A DNA stretch of 64,000 nucleotides from CAYNLK01 sp964398055 (GTDB lineage: Bacteria > Chloroflexota > Anaerolineae > 4572-78 > J111): NCBI GenBank assembly GCA_964398055.1, contig CAYNLK010000001.1, forward strand, positions 186,001-250,000. The letters run 5' to 3'. The notes under the pieces were generated by a model that saw only the letters and a list, made by a program, of their open reading frames with translations, was not told the origin of the DNA and made no database searches. The translations under genes and the position numbers were made by a program. Positions 17,872 to 25,386 of the stretch are shown in pieces (within the stretch, counting starts at the first letter, position 1; the number at the start of each line of letters is the position of its first letter).

Positions 17872-19047
17872 TTACGGCTTAAAGGTCTGTTTTAACATTG
17901 ATTGATATTCTCTTAGGGTCAGCGTTAAAGTAGTCCCCCCCTCAACCGGATCGCTCTTGATGACCAGGTTGGCCCCGATAGCTGAGGCGCGCTGTTGGAT
18001 GTTGGCCAGGCCGCGATGACCGTGGCGGATTTCTCTGGGAACTTTGAAGCCGACTCCGTCATCTTCAATTTGAAGAATCACATTGCTCTTGGCGTGGGTT
18101 AGTTTCAGGGTGACCTTGCGAGCTTTGGCGTGCCGAACTGTATTGGCCAGGGCCTCGTGGGCAATGTGAAAAATGTGGCTGGCCTGTAGTTCACTCAGAT
18201 AGGTATTGATATCCGGCGCAATCTCGGCATCGACCACCAGGATTGTGTTTACTTTTAACTCCTGGATTAAACCCTGGAGCCGGGCGTATAGCCCCTTGTC
18301 TTTCAAAGCTTGCGGACGGAGGTCAAAAATGTAATTCCGAATGTCAGTAATGACATTGGCCAGGCTTTTCATACTGAATTCGATCTGTTCGATCGCGGCG
18401 TTATTTTCAGGTGAAATGGTGGCTTTGACATTGTCCAGCGATAGCCCAACGGCGTAGATTGACTGGATAATGCCATCGTGCAAATCTCGTGAGAAGCGTT
18501 CGCGTTCTTCCAGGATGGCCAGGCGTTGGGTTTGTTCATAGAGGCGGGCATTGTCAATGGCAATGGCGGCGTGGATGGCCAGCATTTCGATCAACTGCTG
18601 ATCTACTTCAGAAAATTCAGTGCCATCTTCTTTATCGGCCAGATACAGGGCGCCAATTAACTTTTCTTTGGACAGAATCGGCACGCCTAATAAGCTATGC
18701 ATCACCGGGTGGTGGCTGGGAAAGCCAATCGAGGCCGGGTGGCTGGCAATATCCTTGACAATAATGGAGCGACCTTGATAGAGAAAGATGCCCAGCAAAC
18801 TGTGACCGACCGGTAAGGACCCAATCTTGTCGTGGGCGGTCGGGTCAATTCCGGCGGTGATAAAGCGGGACAAAGAACTGCTGCCATCGTGAACGCCGAG
18901 GGCGGCGTATTTGGCCTTAATCAAATCCTTGGCGGCCTGGGCGATTTTCTGCAAAACCTGTTCCAGGGAAAGTTCAGAAGTGATGGCCCGGGCTGCCTCA
19001 GTTAGCGCATTGAATTGTGGGTCCAATTGATGGGTGGTTTCTCCCAT
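17872..19047 (-). CDS. DosS/DosT-like heme-GAF sensor histidine kinase
   Basis: The start is ATG 19047 (391 residues), preceded by AAAGGTG; an upstream TTG at 19062 is less likely. Residues ~25-170 form a single GAF domain resembling GAF-A of mycobacterial DevS/DosS, including the stretch HPASIGFPSHHPVM and GALYLADK. In DevS the corresponding His149 is the proximal heme ligand and Tyr171 the distal Tyr; they align here with about H113 and Y135. A NarL-type HisKA_3 domain follows (RFSRDLHDGIIQS, phospho-His ~190) and an HATPase_c domain (NTVRHAKARK; EDDGVGF; GHRGLANIQQR). DevS has two GAF domains; here there is one. No membrane segment is present. The DosR-like regulator is divergent at 19519, making a sensor-regulator pair. 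Confidence 0.88.
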   Translation of the reverse strand: MGETTHQLDPQFNALTEAARAITSELSLEQVLQKIAQAAKDLIKAKYAALGVHDGSSSLSRFITAGIDPTAHDKIGSLPVGHSLLGIFLYQGRSIIVKDIASHPASIGFPSHHPVMHSLLGVPILSKEKLIGALYLADKEDGTEFSEVDQQLIEMLAIHAAIAIDNARLYEQTQRLAILEERERFSRDLHDGIIQSIYAVGLSLDNVKATISPENNAAIEQIEFSMKSLANVITDIRNYIFDLRPQALKDKGLYARLQGLIQELKVNTILVVDAEIAPDINTYLSELQASHIFHIAHEALANTVRHAKARKVTLKLTHAKSNVILQIEDDGVGFKVPREIRHGHRGLANIQQRASAIGANLVIKSDPVEGGTTLTLTLREYQSMLKQTFKP

Positions 19048-19207
19048 ACTGACACCTTTCAAAATTGTTTGGCTTAATTGCAGTCTAAAATTTTATTGTA
19101 CCATCAACCGGCTGAAAATGAAACTTGAATTTTTTCAGCGATTTTGCCCCCTAATTTGTGGCCGGTCACGACACGGTCCGGATTTATCCGGCCGACCAAA
19201 GGTTGGA

Positions 19208-19372
19208 ATTAAACCCTTTTTTGTAAGGGTCAATAACATTTTGAACGCCGGGGAAAGATTTACGCCCCTGGAGTCGAGGCTTCAGCCGGTCCCAGGGCTT
19301 TCTTACCGGCTAAAGCCTTGACTCCAACTGTTCAATATCATTCTGACCCTTACAAATTAAACCCCTTTTCCA
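19208..19372. mobile_element. MITE-like element with nested inverted repeats
   Basis: Arms at 19221-19246 and 19330-19355 are imperfect inverted repeats (outer 12 bp perfect: TTGTAAGGGTCA / TGACCCTTACAA). They enclose a second inverted repeat, TGGAGTCGAGGCTTCAGCCGG / CCGGCTAAAGCCTTGACTCC. Just outside the arms a near-direct repeat (ATTAAACCCTTTT at 19208, ATTAAACCCCTTTT at 19357) looks like a target-site duplication. No ORF lies inside. The element occupies the divergent promoter region between the DosS-like and DosR-like genes. Confidence 0.6.
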
Positions 19373-19518
19373 TCAATTTGACTCTGGCGCGAAACCGTTT
19401 CATAATACCGGTGGCCGAATTTCCACGGGGGATACCCGCATCATGCTAAGAGTGCTGTTGAGCTGACCAGTGCTCAGGTAGCCAGTAGTTAGATACTTTA
19501 GGTTACTAAAAACAAACA

Positions 19519-20181
19519 ATGGATGCACATACGTTACGTTTGATGATTGTGGACGACCACGAGGTAGTCCGCTTTGGGTTGAGTAGTCTATTGACCCGTC
19601 GACCAGGTTGGGAGGTCGTTGCCGAGGCTGGAACGGTAGTTGAGGCCATCCGCCTGGCGGATGAACACGCGCCCGACGTGATTGTGATGGATATTCGTTT
19701 GAGTGATGGCAGTGGCATTGATGCCTGCCGTGAAATTGTCAAGGCCCACCCCAATATTAAAGTGATTATGCTCACCTCTTTTGCTGAGGATGATTTGCTC
19801 TTCAATGCCATTTCGGCCGGCGCGGTAGGCTACGTATTGAAACAGGTGGGCAATGACGACCTGGTTCGGGCAATCGAGACGGTGGCCCGGGGTGATGCTC
19901 TGTTAGATCCGACAGTTACTGGCCAGGTACTGGCCAAATTAAGGGATACCACCCGCTCCGAAGCCTTTACTAATTTGACCGATCAAGAGTTAAGGGTGTT
20001 GGCCCTGATTACGCAGGGAAAAACCAATAAAGAGATAGCGGCTGACTTGTACCTGGGTGAGGGTACGGTTAGAAACTATGTCAGTAATATCTTGGACAAG
20101 CTCAGTCTGTCCAATCGAGCCGAAGCTACGGCCTATGCAGTGCGTCATAACCTTGATGAGTATTTGAAGATGTTGGATTAA
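19519..20181 (+). CDS. DosR/DevR-like NarL-family response regulator
   Basis: A 220-residue regulator with a receiver domain (DDHEVVRFGL, phospho-acceptor Asp58 in VMDIRLSDG, Thr86, Lys108 in GYVLK) and a C-terminal LuxR-type HTH (LTDQELRVLALITQGKTNK ... GEGTVRNYVSNILDKL). It follows Mycobacterium tuberculosis DosR unusually closely: DDHEVVRxGL, PDVxVxDxRLxDGxGIxxCR, AIxAGAxGYVxK, LLD, AKLR, LTDQE, TNKxIA, TVxNYVS. Of the DosR DNA-contact residues K179, K182 and N183, the aligned residues are Gly, Arg and Asn, compatible with an altered box. It is transcribed away from the DosS-like kinase and ends in a hairpin terminator at 20221. Confidence 0.9.
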   Translation: MDAHTLRLMIVDDHEVVRFGLSSLLTRRPGWEVVAEAGTVVEAIRLADEHAPDVIVMDIRLSDGSGIDACREIVKAHPNIKVIMLTSFAEDDLLFNAISAGAVGYVLKQVGNDDLVRAIETVARGDALLDPTVTGQVLAKLRDTTRSEAFTNLTDQELRVLALITQGKTNKEIAADLYLGEGTVRNYVSNILDKLSLSNRAEATAYAVRHNLDEYLKMLD

Positions 20182-20220
20182 ACGAACTTTCGCGAAAAGT
20201 GAATAGCCGTTAGCCTGGTT

Positions 20221-20240
20221 CGCCCTCCCCCAAGAGGGCG
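20221..20240 (+). terminator. Rho-independent terminator of the DosR-like gene
   Basis: CGCCCTC and GAGGGCG form a 7-bp GC-rich stem around a 6-base loop, followed by ATTCTTTG, 40 bp after the regulator's stop codon. Confidence 0.75.
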
Positions 20241-20287
20241 ATTCTTTGTTTCCAAGTGGCTCAGCATCTGATCGGCCAAAAATAAAT

Positions 20288-20323
20288 ATGACGATTGTCG
20301 GTACTTTAGATGACATCTGTCAC
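20288..20323 (+). promoter_or_regulatory. tandem DosR-like box pair, 22 bp apart
   Basis: ATGACGATTGTCGG (20288-20301) and ATGACATCTGTCAC (20310-20323) match RTGAY-N4-RTCAY, the first with two mismatches at its right end. Their centres are exactly 22 bp apart, as in the pairs before hoxE and nfnA. A TATATT at 20345-20350 could be the -10. The next gene is the HMA-fold protein at 20563. The 20182-20562 gap also has a weak GC stem plus T-run near 20431-20475; otherwise I see nothing in it. Confidence 0.65.
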
Positions 20324-20562
20324 TATAAAATTTACCCATTTCAATATATTCTTAAACTTGTAGGGGAAATAATTATGGAAATTGATCCCCAGTGTTTTCT
20401 ATTGTGATATCGCAATTGATTACAAAAGAACGGGGGGTGGAACTTTTTTCCTGCTTGCCCCGCTTTTTATTTGCTGGTGCAAGTAGGTTCAGCCAGGTCA
20501 AGATAACTGTTAGCTCATTGAAGCTAATCCAGATTTTTTGTATCCTAACCTAGGGAGGCGCC

Positions 20563-20796
20563 ATGATTATGGAGTTCAAGGCATTGCGTGTTCCTGCCTT
20601 AACCGAGGAAGTTGCAGTAAATCTTGAGGCGCTACTGAGTGACTTACCCGGAATTGAGCAATTTACTATTGCTTTAGAAACACAGGAGTTGACCATCAGG
20701 TTCGACGATGACCGGCTGGGCTTCCAAACCCTGGCTCAGAAAATGGCAGCGGTTGGTTGCTCGCTGCGTAATATTGATGCAGCTTTGTTATTGTAG
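20563..20796 (+). CDS. small HMA-like (ferredoxin-fold) protein without metal motif
   Basis: A 77-residue protein with a strong ribosome-binding site (AGGGAGG, 6-7 bases before the ATG). The pattern LPGIEQFTIALETQELTIRF followed by LAQKMAAVGCSL is that of a heavy-metal-associated domain (beta-alpha-beta-beta-alpha-beta). The usual CxxC metal-binding loop after the first strand is absent, and the only Cys is near the C-terminus. It is therefore unlikely to be a classical copper chaperone; heme, regulatory or protein-binding roles are open. It is the first gene downstream of the box pair at 20288. Confidence 0.7.
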   Translation: MIMEFKALRVPALTEEVAVNLEALLSDLPGIEQFTIALETQELTIRFDDDRLGFQTLAQKMAAVGCSLRNIDAALLL

Positions 20797-20853
20797 ACTG
20801 ATATCTGATTGAGGGGGATCAATACGGTCAATTCAATAGTTGCTTGAATGAAT

Positions 20854-20893
20854 CCAAAAAGCCACCTTGCATGGTTGCAAAGTGGCTTTTTGG
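20854..20893. terminator. bidirectional hairpin terminator
   Basis: CCAAAAAGCCAC ... GTGGCTTTTTTGG is a long stem with inner TTGCA/TGCAA pairing. A-runs and T-runs lie on the two sides, so it can end transcripts of both the HMA-like gene (+) and the small membrane protein gene (-). Confidence 0.85.
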
Positions 20894-20929
20894 TTGACAA
20901 AGGCTTTTCGATTGTTGACCTGTTACTTA

Positions 20930-21064
20930 TTAACGAATTTCTGCTTCTTCTTCTTCATAATTGTTGATCATTCTGCCTGGGGTCTTGACGACACCTTTCT
21001 GCCATTGGGCATAGCCAAAAAAAAGTAGCAGGGCGATCAACAGAATTAGAAAGAATAGCTCCAT
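20930..21064 (-). CDS. small single-pass membrane protein
   Basis: A 44-residue protein from ATG 21064, chosen because GGAGGAG lies 8 bases upstream; a longer frame to 21136 has no such site. One hydrophobic helix (MELFFLILLIALLLFFGYAQ) is followed by a basic stretch and an acidic tail NNYEEEEAEIR. No family is recognised. It ends at the shared bidirectional terminator. The 21065-21296 gap before the Cache kinase's 3' end holds nothing else I can identify. Confidence 0.6.
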   Translation of the reverse strand: MELFFLILLIALLLFFGYAQWQKGVVKTPGRMINNYEEEEAEIR

Positions 21065-21296
21065 AAATCTACTCCTCCCCTCCCTTCTCCTCTCTGTCGC
21101 CAATTCGAACAAGTTCCCGAAATTTGAGCAGGTCACAGTTAAATCATCGAGAGATAGGGCAATGAAGTCTCTCTCGTAACTTGAACCTTATTATTATATT
21201 TGGCCGCATTTGGAGCGACATCGGTTAAGGCGCGTAATTTGTGTGTTTGTTCACTAAGCTCTTTGGCTTATTGTCTGGATTTTCCTGATGTTTAAT

Positions 21297-23153
21297 CTAC
21301 GCTTTGTCTACGATTAAACTACTACTCTGGAGTTTAGCATTCGGGGCAATCAGGGGGGTATGGATTTCAAGCTGTGACAGTTTTGACTGCCGTGGTATAA
21401 CCAAATGAATGGTTGTCCCTTTGGCCGGTTCCGACTGAACCACGACGTTACCGCCAAAGAGTTGAGCTCGCTCTTGCAGGCCCATCATCCCAAAACTGCC
21501 GCTGCTGGCAAAATCGGTCATAGCTTCGGGCACTTCAAAACCCTGGCCATTATCCTGAACGGTCAGGATAATTTGATCCTCTGAAAAAATAGCCGATACG
21601 TTAACCTGGGTCGCTGCGGCATGTTTCTTGACGTTATTCAATGTTTCTTGCAGGATGCGGTAGATCGCTACTTCCATATCTGCCGGTAAGTCTCTGCTTT
21701 CCCCCTCAACGTGGAGATGCACGTCTATGCCTTCGCTCTGGGCCAGTTGATTGACTTGATACTGGATGGCTGGAATGAGACCTAAATCCTCTAAGGTTAA
21801 GGGTCGCAAATCCCGGCTGAACTGGCGCACGCTGGCAATCGCGCCGGTGACCATTGTTTTCACTTCATTCAAGATAGAACGGGCCTCGGGTGGGTCGTCC
21901 AGGCTGGTCCGGGCCAGTTCCAGTCGCTGGTTAATAGCAATCAGTGATTGAACTGTGTCGTCGTGCAATTCTCTGGCAATACGTTTACGCTCTTCTTCTT
22001 GAGTTCGCGTAATATCGGCCACATATTGTCTAACCCCGGCTCGATACTTGCGGATCTGTTCCACCATATCGTTGAAAGCCATGCCCAATTCTCGGATCTC
22101 TTTGATCCGACTGAGCGTCACTTTGGCATCATAATCGCCGGCCGCAACCTGGCGGGTTTGGGTAACCAGGTTCTGAATGGGGTCGGTAACGCGCTGCACC
22201 CCCAACGCGACAAAGATGGCAACCGTAATCAAACCAACAATCAGGACCACAACAACCGGCATCAAGGCATCTTGAGCCGGCTGGACGGCCTGCGCCCAGG
22301 GCTCAACAATCACTAAGCCCCAACCGGTCACATTCACAACGGCATAGCCTTCTACGGTGCCGGGCTGGTTGCGAGTGGTCACGGCCCCGGCATCTCGGCT
22401 GCTCTGTAATTGTCTAATCGTCTCAAAATGACTGAAATCGGTGCCAATTAATTTAGAAATTGGATGATAAATGACCCGGCCGGTTCGGTCTACCAGATAA
22501 GCAATACCTTCGTTACCCACCTTTAACTTTTGGATTTCCTGGCCTAACCGCTGAAAACTGAGGTAAAATCTGCCGGCGATAACCCCATTAAAAGCGCCGT
22601 CGGTGTTAACAATAGGCACGGCAATAACTATAACCTCCTGGTTAGTGCCGGGTTCTTTGAGGATGTCAGAGAATAAGAAGGGTGATTCAGGAAAAGCTCT
22701 GGCCCGCTGAAAATAAGTTTCGGTCGAGAAATCCTGTCCAATGAGATCAGGTCGAAATGGCTTGGTCACACTCACAAAGCCTTGGCGATCCAGAATGATG
22801 ACCCCCCCGTCATAGTTGGTGAAATCGGCAATAAGTTCGCGGCCTCGCTCCAGGGTTTGTTCCTGCAACGTGGGTTCACCCGATTGCATTTGATCCTGGT
22901 CGGCCAGAATTCGCAACCCCTGGGCAAAACCGAGCATACTCTCAGACAGTCTCTCAGCCGAAATTTTGGCCAATTCCTGGTCGCGGCTTTCGGCCAGGGA
23001 TTGGGCCACCCGCTGATAGGCTAAAAAGGTAACTCCAACGGTGAGGAGCAGGATTAGCGATAACAATAGGATGATCAGCAAAATAGCCTGGGAACTTAAC
23101 TGGCTGATCCAATCTTGGAATTTTTGGTTAAATCGTTTGGCCGATTGCTTCAC
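21297..23153 (-). CDS. Cache-HAMP NarL-type sensor histidine kinase
   Basis: A 618-residue membrane kinase with a GTG start overlapping the upstream stop (GTGA). TM1 is at about 20-42. An extracellular double-Cache region spans ~60-285 (GVIILDRQGFVSVTKPF; YFQRARAFPESPFLFSDIL; AYLVDRTGRVIYHP), and TM2 is near 295-317. HAMP (DPIQNLVTQTRQVAAGDYDA) follows, then HisKA_3 (ERKRIARELHDDTVQSL, phospho-His) and HATPase_c (NNVKKHAAATQ; DNGQGF; GMMGLQERAQ). It would sense an external small molecule. It is the third gene of a tightly coupled operon, regulator > solute-binding protein > kinase, so the binding protein probably presents the ligand to it. Confidence 0.93.
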   Translation of the reverse strand: MKQSAKRFNQKFQDWISQLSSQAILLIILLLSLILLLTVGVTFLAYQRVAQSLAESRDQELAKISAERLSESMLGFAQGLRILADQDQMQSGEPTLQEQTLERGRELIADFTNYDGGVIILDRQGFVSVTKPFRPDLIGQDFSTETYFQRARAFPESPFLFSDILKEPGTNQEVIVIAVPIVNTDGAFNGVIAGRFYLSFQRLGQEIQKLKVGNEGIAYLVDRTGRVIYHPISKLIGTDFSHFETIRQLQSSRDAGAVTTRNQPGTVEGYAVVNVTGWGLVIVEPWAQAVQPAQDALMPVVVVLIVGLITVAIFVALGVQRVTDPIQNLVTQTRQVAAGDYDAKVTLSRIKEIRELGMAFNDMVEQIRKYRAGVRQYVADITRTQEEERKRIARELHDDTVQSLIAINQRLELARTSLDDPPEARSILNEVKTMVTGAIASVRQFSRDLRPLTLEDLGLIPAIQYQVNQLAQSEGIDVHLHVEGESRDLPADMEVAIYRILQETLNNVKKHAAATQVNVSAIFSEDQIILTVQDNGQGFEVPEAMTDFASSGSFGMMGLQERAQLFGGNVVVQSEPAKGTTIHLVIPRQSKLSQLEIHTPLIAPNAKLQSSSLIVDKA

Positions 23154-24502
23154 GGTGTCGGTTCCCTCACTGGAATTGTGCCAGCCACCACATTTTGCGC
23201 TTCATTGAGGGACTCGGCCGGATTGGCTCCATAAAACGAGGCTTTAATGGCCGTGGCATAGGCCATTTCGGCGTTGGGGAAGAGGTCTAAGTGATAAGGC
23301 CGCGCCGCATTCAGTTGATTAAAAAATGGCAGCAGGAGCAAATTCTCGGTGAAATAAGGCGAATGCTGCAACCATATTTTGGCCGGATAGCGGCCTAAGC
23401 GCCGGCCCATGGCGATGGCGTAACGATCACTGGTGGCCCACTTCATAAATTCAAAGGCCAGCTCTTGATGTCGAGCGCCGCGGGGGATAAAGAAACCGGT
23501 GCTGCCCAGCACCGAGGCAGCTCTGTCTGCGGCCGGGGTTTGGGGCAACTGGGCTACACCCAGGGGAAAGTCCGGATAAGTTGATTGGATGAGATGAATA
23601 TCCCACGGCCCGCCCATATACATTGAGATTTTTCCCTCCAGGAATAGCTGGCGGGTATCTTCATAATCGCGAGGCCGAGTTGTGGGTAAGGGACCATAGC
23701 CGGCCCTGGCCATATTGGTCAGATAGCGCAGGGCATCGATATTACTCTCCGAGTTGAGGGTCAAATTGAAACCGGTCTCAGGTGAGCCGGACAGGACCTC
23801 TCCGCCGGCATTGGCCAACCAGGTATAAACATAGCGGGGATCGGTGGTAAAACCAACCCCGTAGCGCCCCTCCTCGGGCTTGGTCAAGACGACAATGGCC
23901 TTGTGTAAAGCAGCAAAATCATAGTCACCGGTAGGATAGGGCAGATTGGCTTCATCAAAGTGGGCTTGGTTGTAAAGCCATACCAGGGTGTAAACTTCAA
24001 GCGGAATGCCGTACATTGTGCCCTGCCAGGTGACTTCCTCCAGGGCCGCGGGCAGAAATTGTTCTTTGGCTTCAGTCCCCCACTCTTCCCAAGATCGATT
24101 CAACGGTTCGGCCAGGCCCTGCCCGGCCATCGCGTAGACATGTCCCAGCACTACGTCGGGGGGGGTGCCTACCAGCACTGCCTGCTTCACCTTTTGGGGC
24201 ATACTTTCGCCCACAAAGGATTGAATGTTGACTTTCAACTCCTGTTGGTAAATTGCCTTGTAAGCTTCCTCAAAATCCCTGGCTATCTCCGCAAACAGGG
24301 TATCATCTCTGGTAAAATCCAGATCAAGCCAGACTTCCAGGGTGATGCTTTTTTCATCGGAGGAAATATTGGGATTAATTTGGGGTGGATCACCGATGAT
24401 CGGATCCGCAACTCTTTGCTCGGCCGCCGAGGAGCCGCAGCCGGCCGCCATAGCGCCGAGCCAGATCATCATCAGTCCGCTGAGAATGAAGCGCATGATC
24501 AT
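23150..24502 (-). CDS. solute-binding lipoprotein (ABC family 1) within a two-component operon
   Basis: A 450-residue protein. The ATG at 24502 shares a base with the preceding stop (TAATG). A lipoprotein signal with lipobox MAAGC has Cys at about 22. The mature part is a family 1 extracellular solute-binding protein, the sugar/oligosaccharide type (ITLEVWLDLDFTRDD; PPDVVLGHVYAMAGQGLAEP; GIPLEVYTLVWLYNQAHFDE; GKISMYMGGPWDIHLI; AFEFMKWATSDRYA). No ABC permease or ATPase lies nearby. Because it is wedged between a response regulator and a Cache kinase with overlapping codons, it probably serves as a ligand receptor for signalling rather than import. The ligand is unknown, possibly a sugar. Confidence 0.9.
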   Translation of the reverse strand: MIMRFILSGLMMIWLGAMAAGCGSSAAEQRVADPIIGDPPQINPNISSDEKSITLEVWLDLDFTRDDTLFAEIARDFEEAYKAIYQQELKVNIQSFVGESMPQKVKQAVLVGTPPDVVLGHVYAMAGQGLAEPLNRSWEEWGTEAKEQFLPAALEEVTWQGTMYGIPLEVYTLVWLYNQAHFDEANLPYPTGDYDFAALHKAIVVLTKPEEGRYGVGFTTDPRYVYTWLANAGGEVLSGSPETGFNLTLNSESNIDALRYLTNMARAGYGPLPTTRPRDYEDTRQLFLEGKISMYMGGPWDIHLIQSTYPDFPLGVAQLPQTPAADRAASVLGSTGFFIPRGARHQELAFEFMKWATSDRYAIAMGRRLGRYPAKIWLQHSPYFTENLLLLPFFNQLNAARPYHLDLFPNAEMAYATAIKASFYGANPAESLNEAQNVVAGTIPVREPTP

Positions 24503-25185
24503 TAGCCTGAGGTTGTAATCCAGCCCTTGCGGACGGCATACATCACTGCCTCGGTTCGAGAACTCACCCCTAATTTGGAGAAGATATTAGATAAGTGGGC
24601 CTGCACAGTTCGGTCGCTAATGAAAAGTTCTTTACCAATCTGCTTGTTGCTGAGACCCTGGCCCACCAGTTGCAGAATTCCCAGTTCCCGCTCGGTCAAA
24701 CCTTCGTATTGATCGTGGGCATTGGTTAATAGTTCTGGCAAGTTTTTGCCGCTGGTGAATTGGGCCACTACTTTACCGGCAATGGTTGGGGCCAGCATAG
24801 ACTGCCCCTGGGCCACAGTTCGAATAGCCTTGACCAATTCATCGATGTCCGCGGTTTTCATCAGGTAACCGTTAGCCCCGGCTTGAAGCAGGGCAAACAC
24901 ATATTCATCGTCATCGTGCGCCGTTAAAATCAGGATTTTGACGTCCGGGCACTCAGCCTTGATCCGCCGCGTGGCCTCCACCCCCGACATTCTGGGCATC
25001 CGCACGTCCATCACCACCACATCCGGCTGAAGTTCCTTGGCCAAGCGCACGGCTTCTTCGCCATCGCTGGCTTCGCCAATAATGTTCAGGTCCGGCTGTC
25101 GCTCCAGAAGCTGGCGAGTGCCGGTTCTGACCATAGCGTGGTCATCGGCTAAAATCAAACTGATACGTTTGTCTGCTGAACTCAT
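24502..25185 (-). CDS. NarL-family response regulator of the Cache kinase operon
   Basis: A 227-residue protein. ATG 25185 is preceded by AAGAAGGTGG; an in-frame GTG at 25194 sits within that ribosome-binding site. Receiver: LILADDHAMVRTG, phospho-Asp in VVMDVRMPRMSG, TAHDDDEYV, GYLMK. HTH: LTERELGILQLVGQGLSNKQ ... DRTVQAHLSNIFSKLGVSSR. It is the first gene of the operon that continues into the lipoprotein and Cache kinase, so it is the cognate output regulator. It is less DosR-like than the regulator at 19519. Confidence 0.93.
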   Translation of the reverse strand: MSSADKRISLILADDHAMVRTGTRQLLERQPDLNIIGEASDGEEAVRLAKELQPDVVVMDVRMPRMSGVEATRRIKAECPDVKILILTAHDDDEYVFALLQAGANGYLMKTADIDELVKAIRTVAQGQSMLAPTIAGKVVAQFTSGKNLPELLTNAHDQYEGLTERELGILQLVGQGLSNKQIGKELFISDRTVQAHLSNIFSKLGVSSRTEAVMYAVRKGWITTSG

Positions 25186-25386
25186 AATTTCCACCTTCTT
25201 TATGTCGTGCTTTCCATCTATTGATTATACCATCTTCAGCGAGGCTGACAAGACCCGGAGGAAGTTTGTCGATCCATTTTGTCAAGATACCACAATTTTT
25301 GTATCATATTTCGTAACAATTATTGTCCGGTCAGATGGCCGCGACTTTTGGTCGAGTTGTAAACAAATGTTAATCGGAATTGTCTT

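Noticed and set aside
20330..20475. Small RNA from the box pair at 20288 ending at the GGGG...CCCC T-run near 20475
   Set aside because: The stem is only about 5 bp with a 20-base loop and the -10 is weak; not strong enough to list as a feature.
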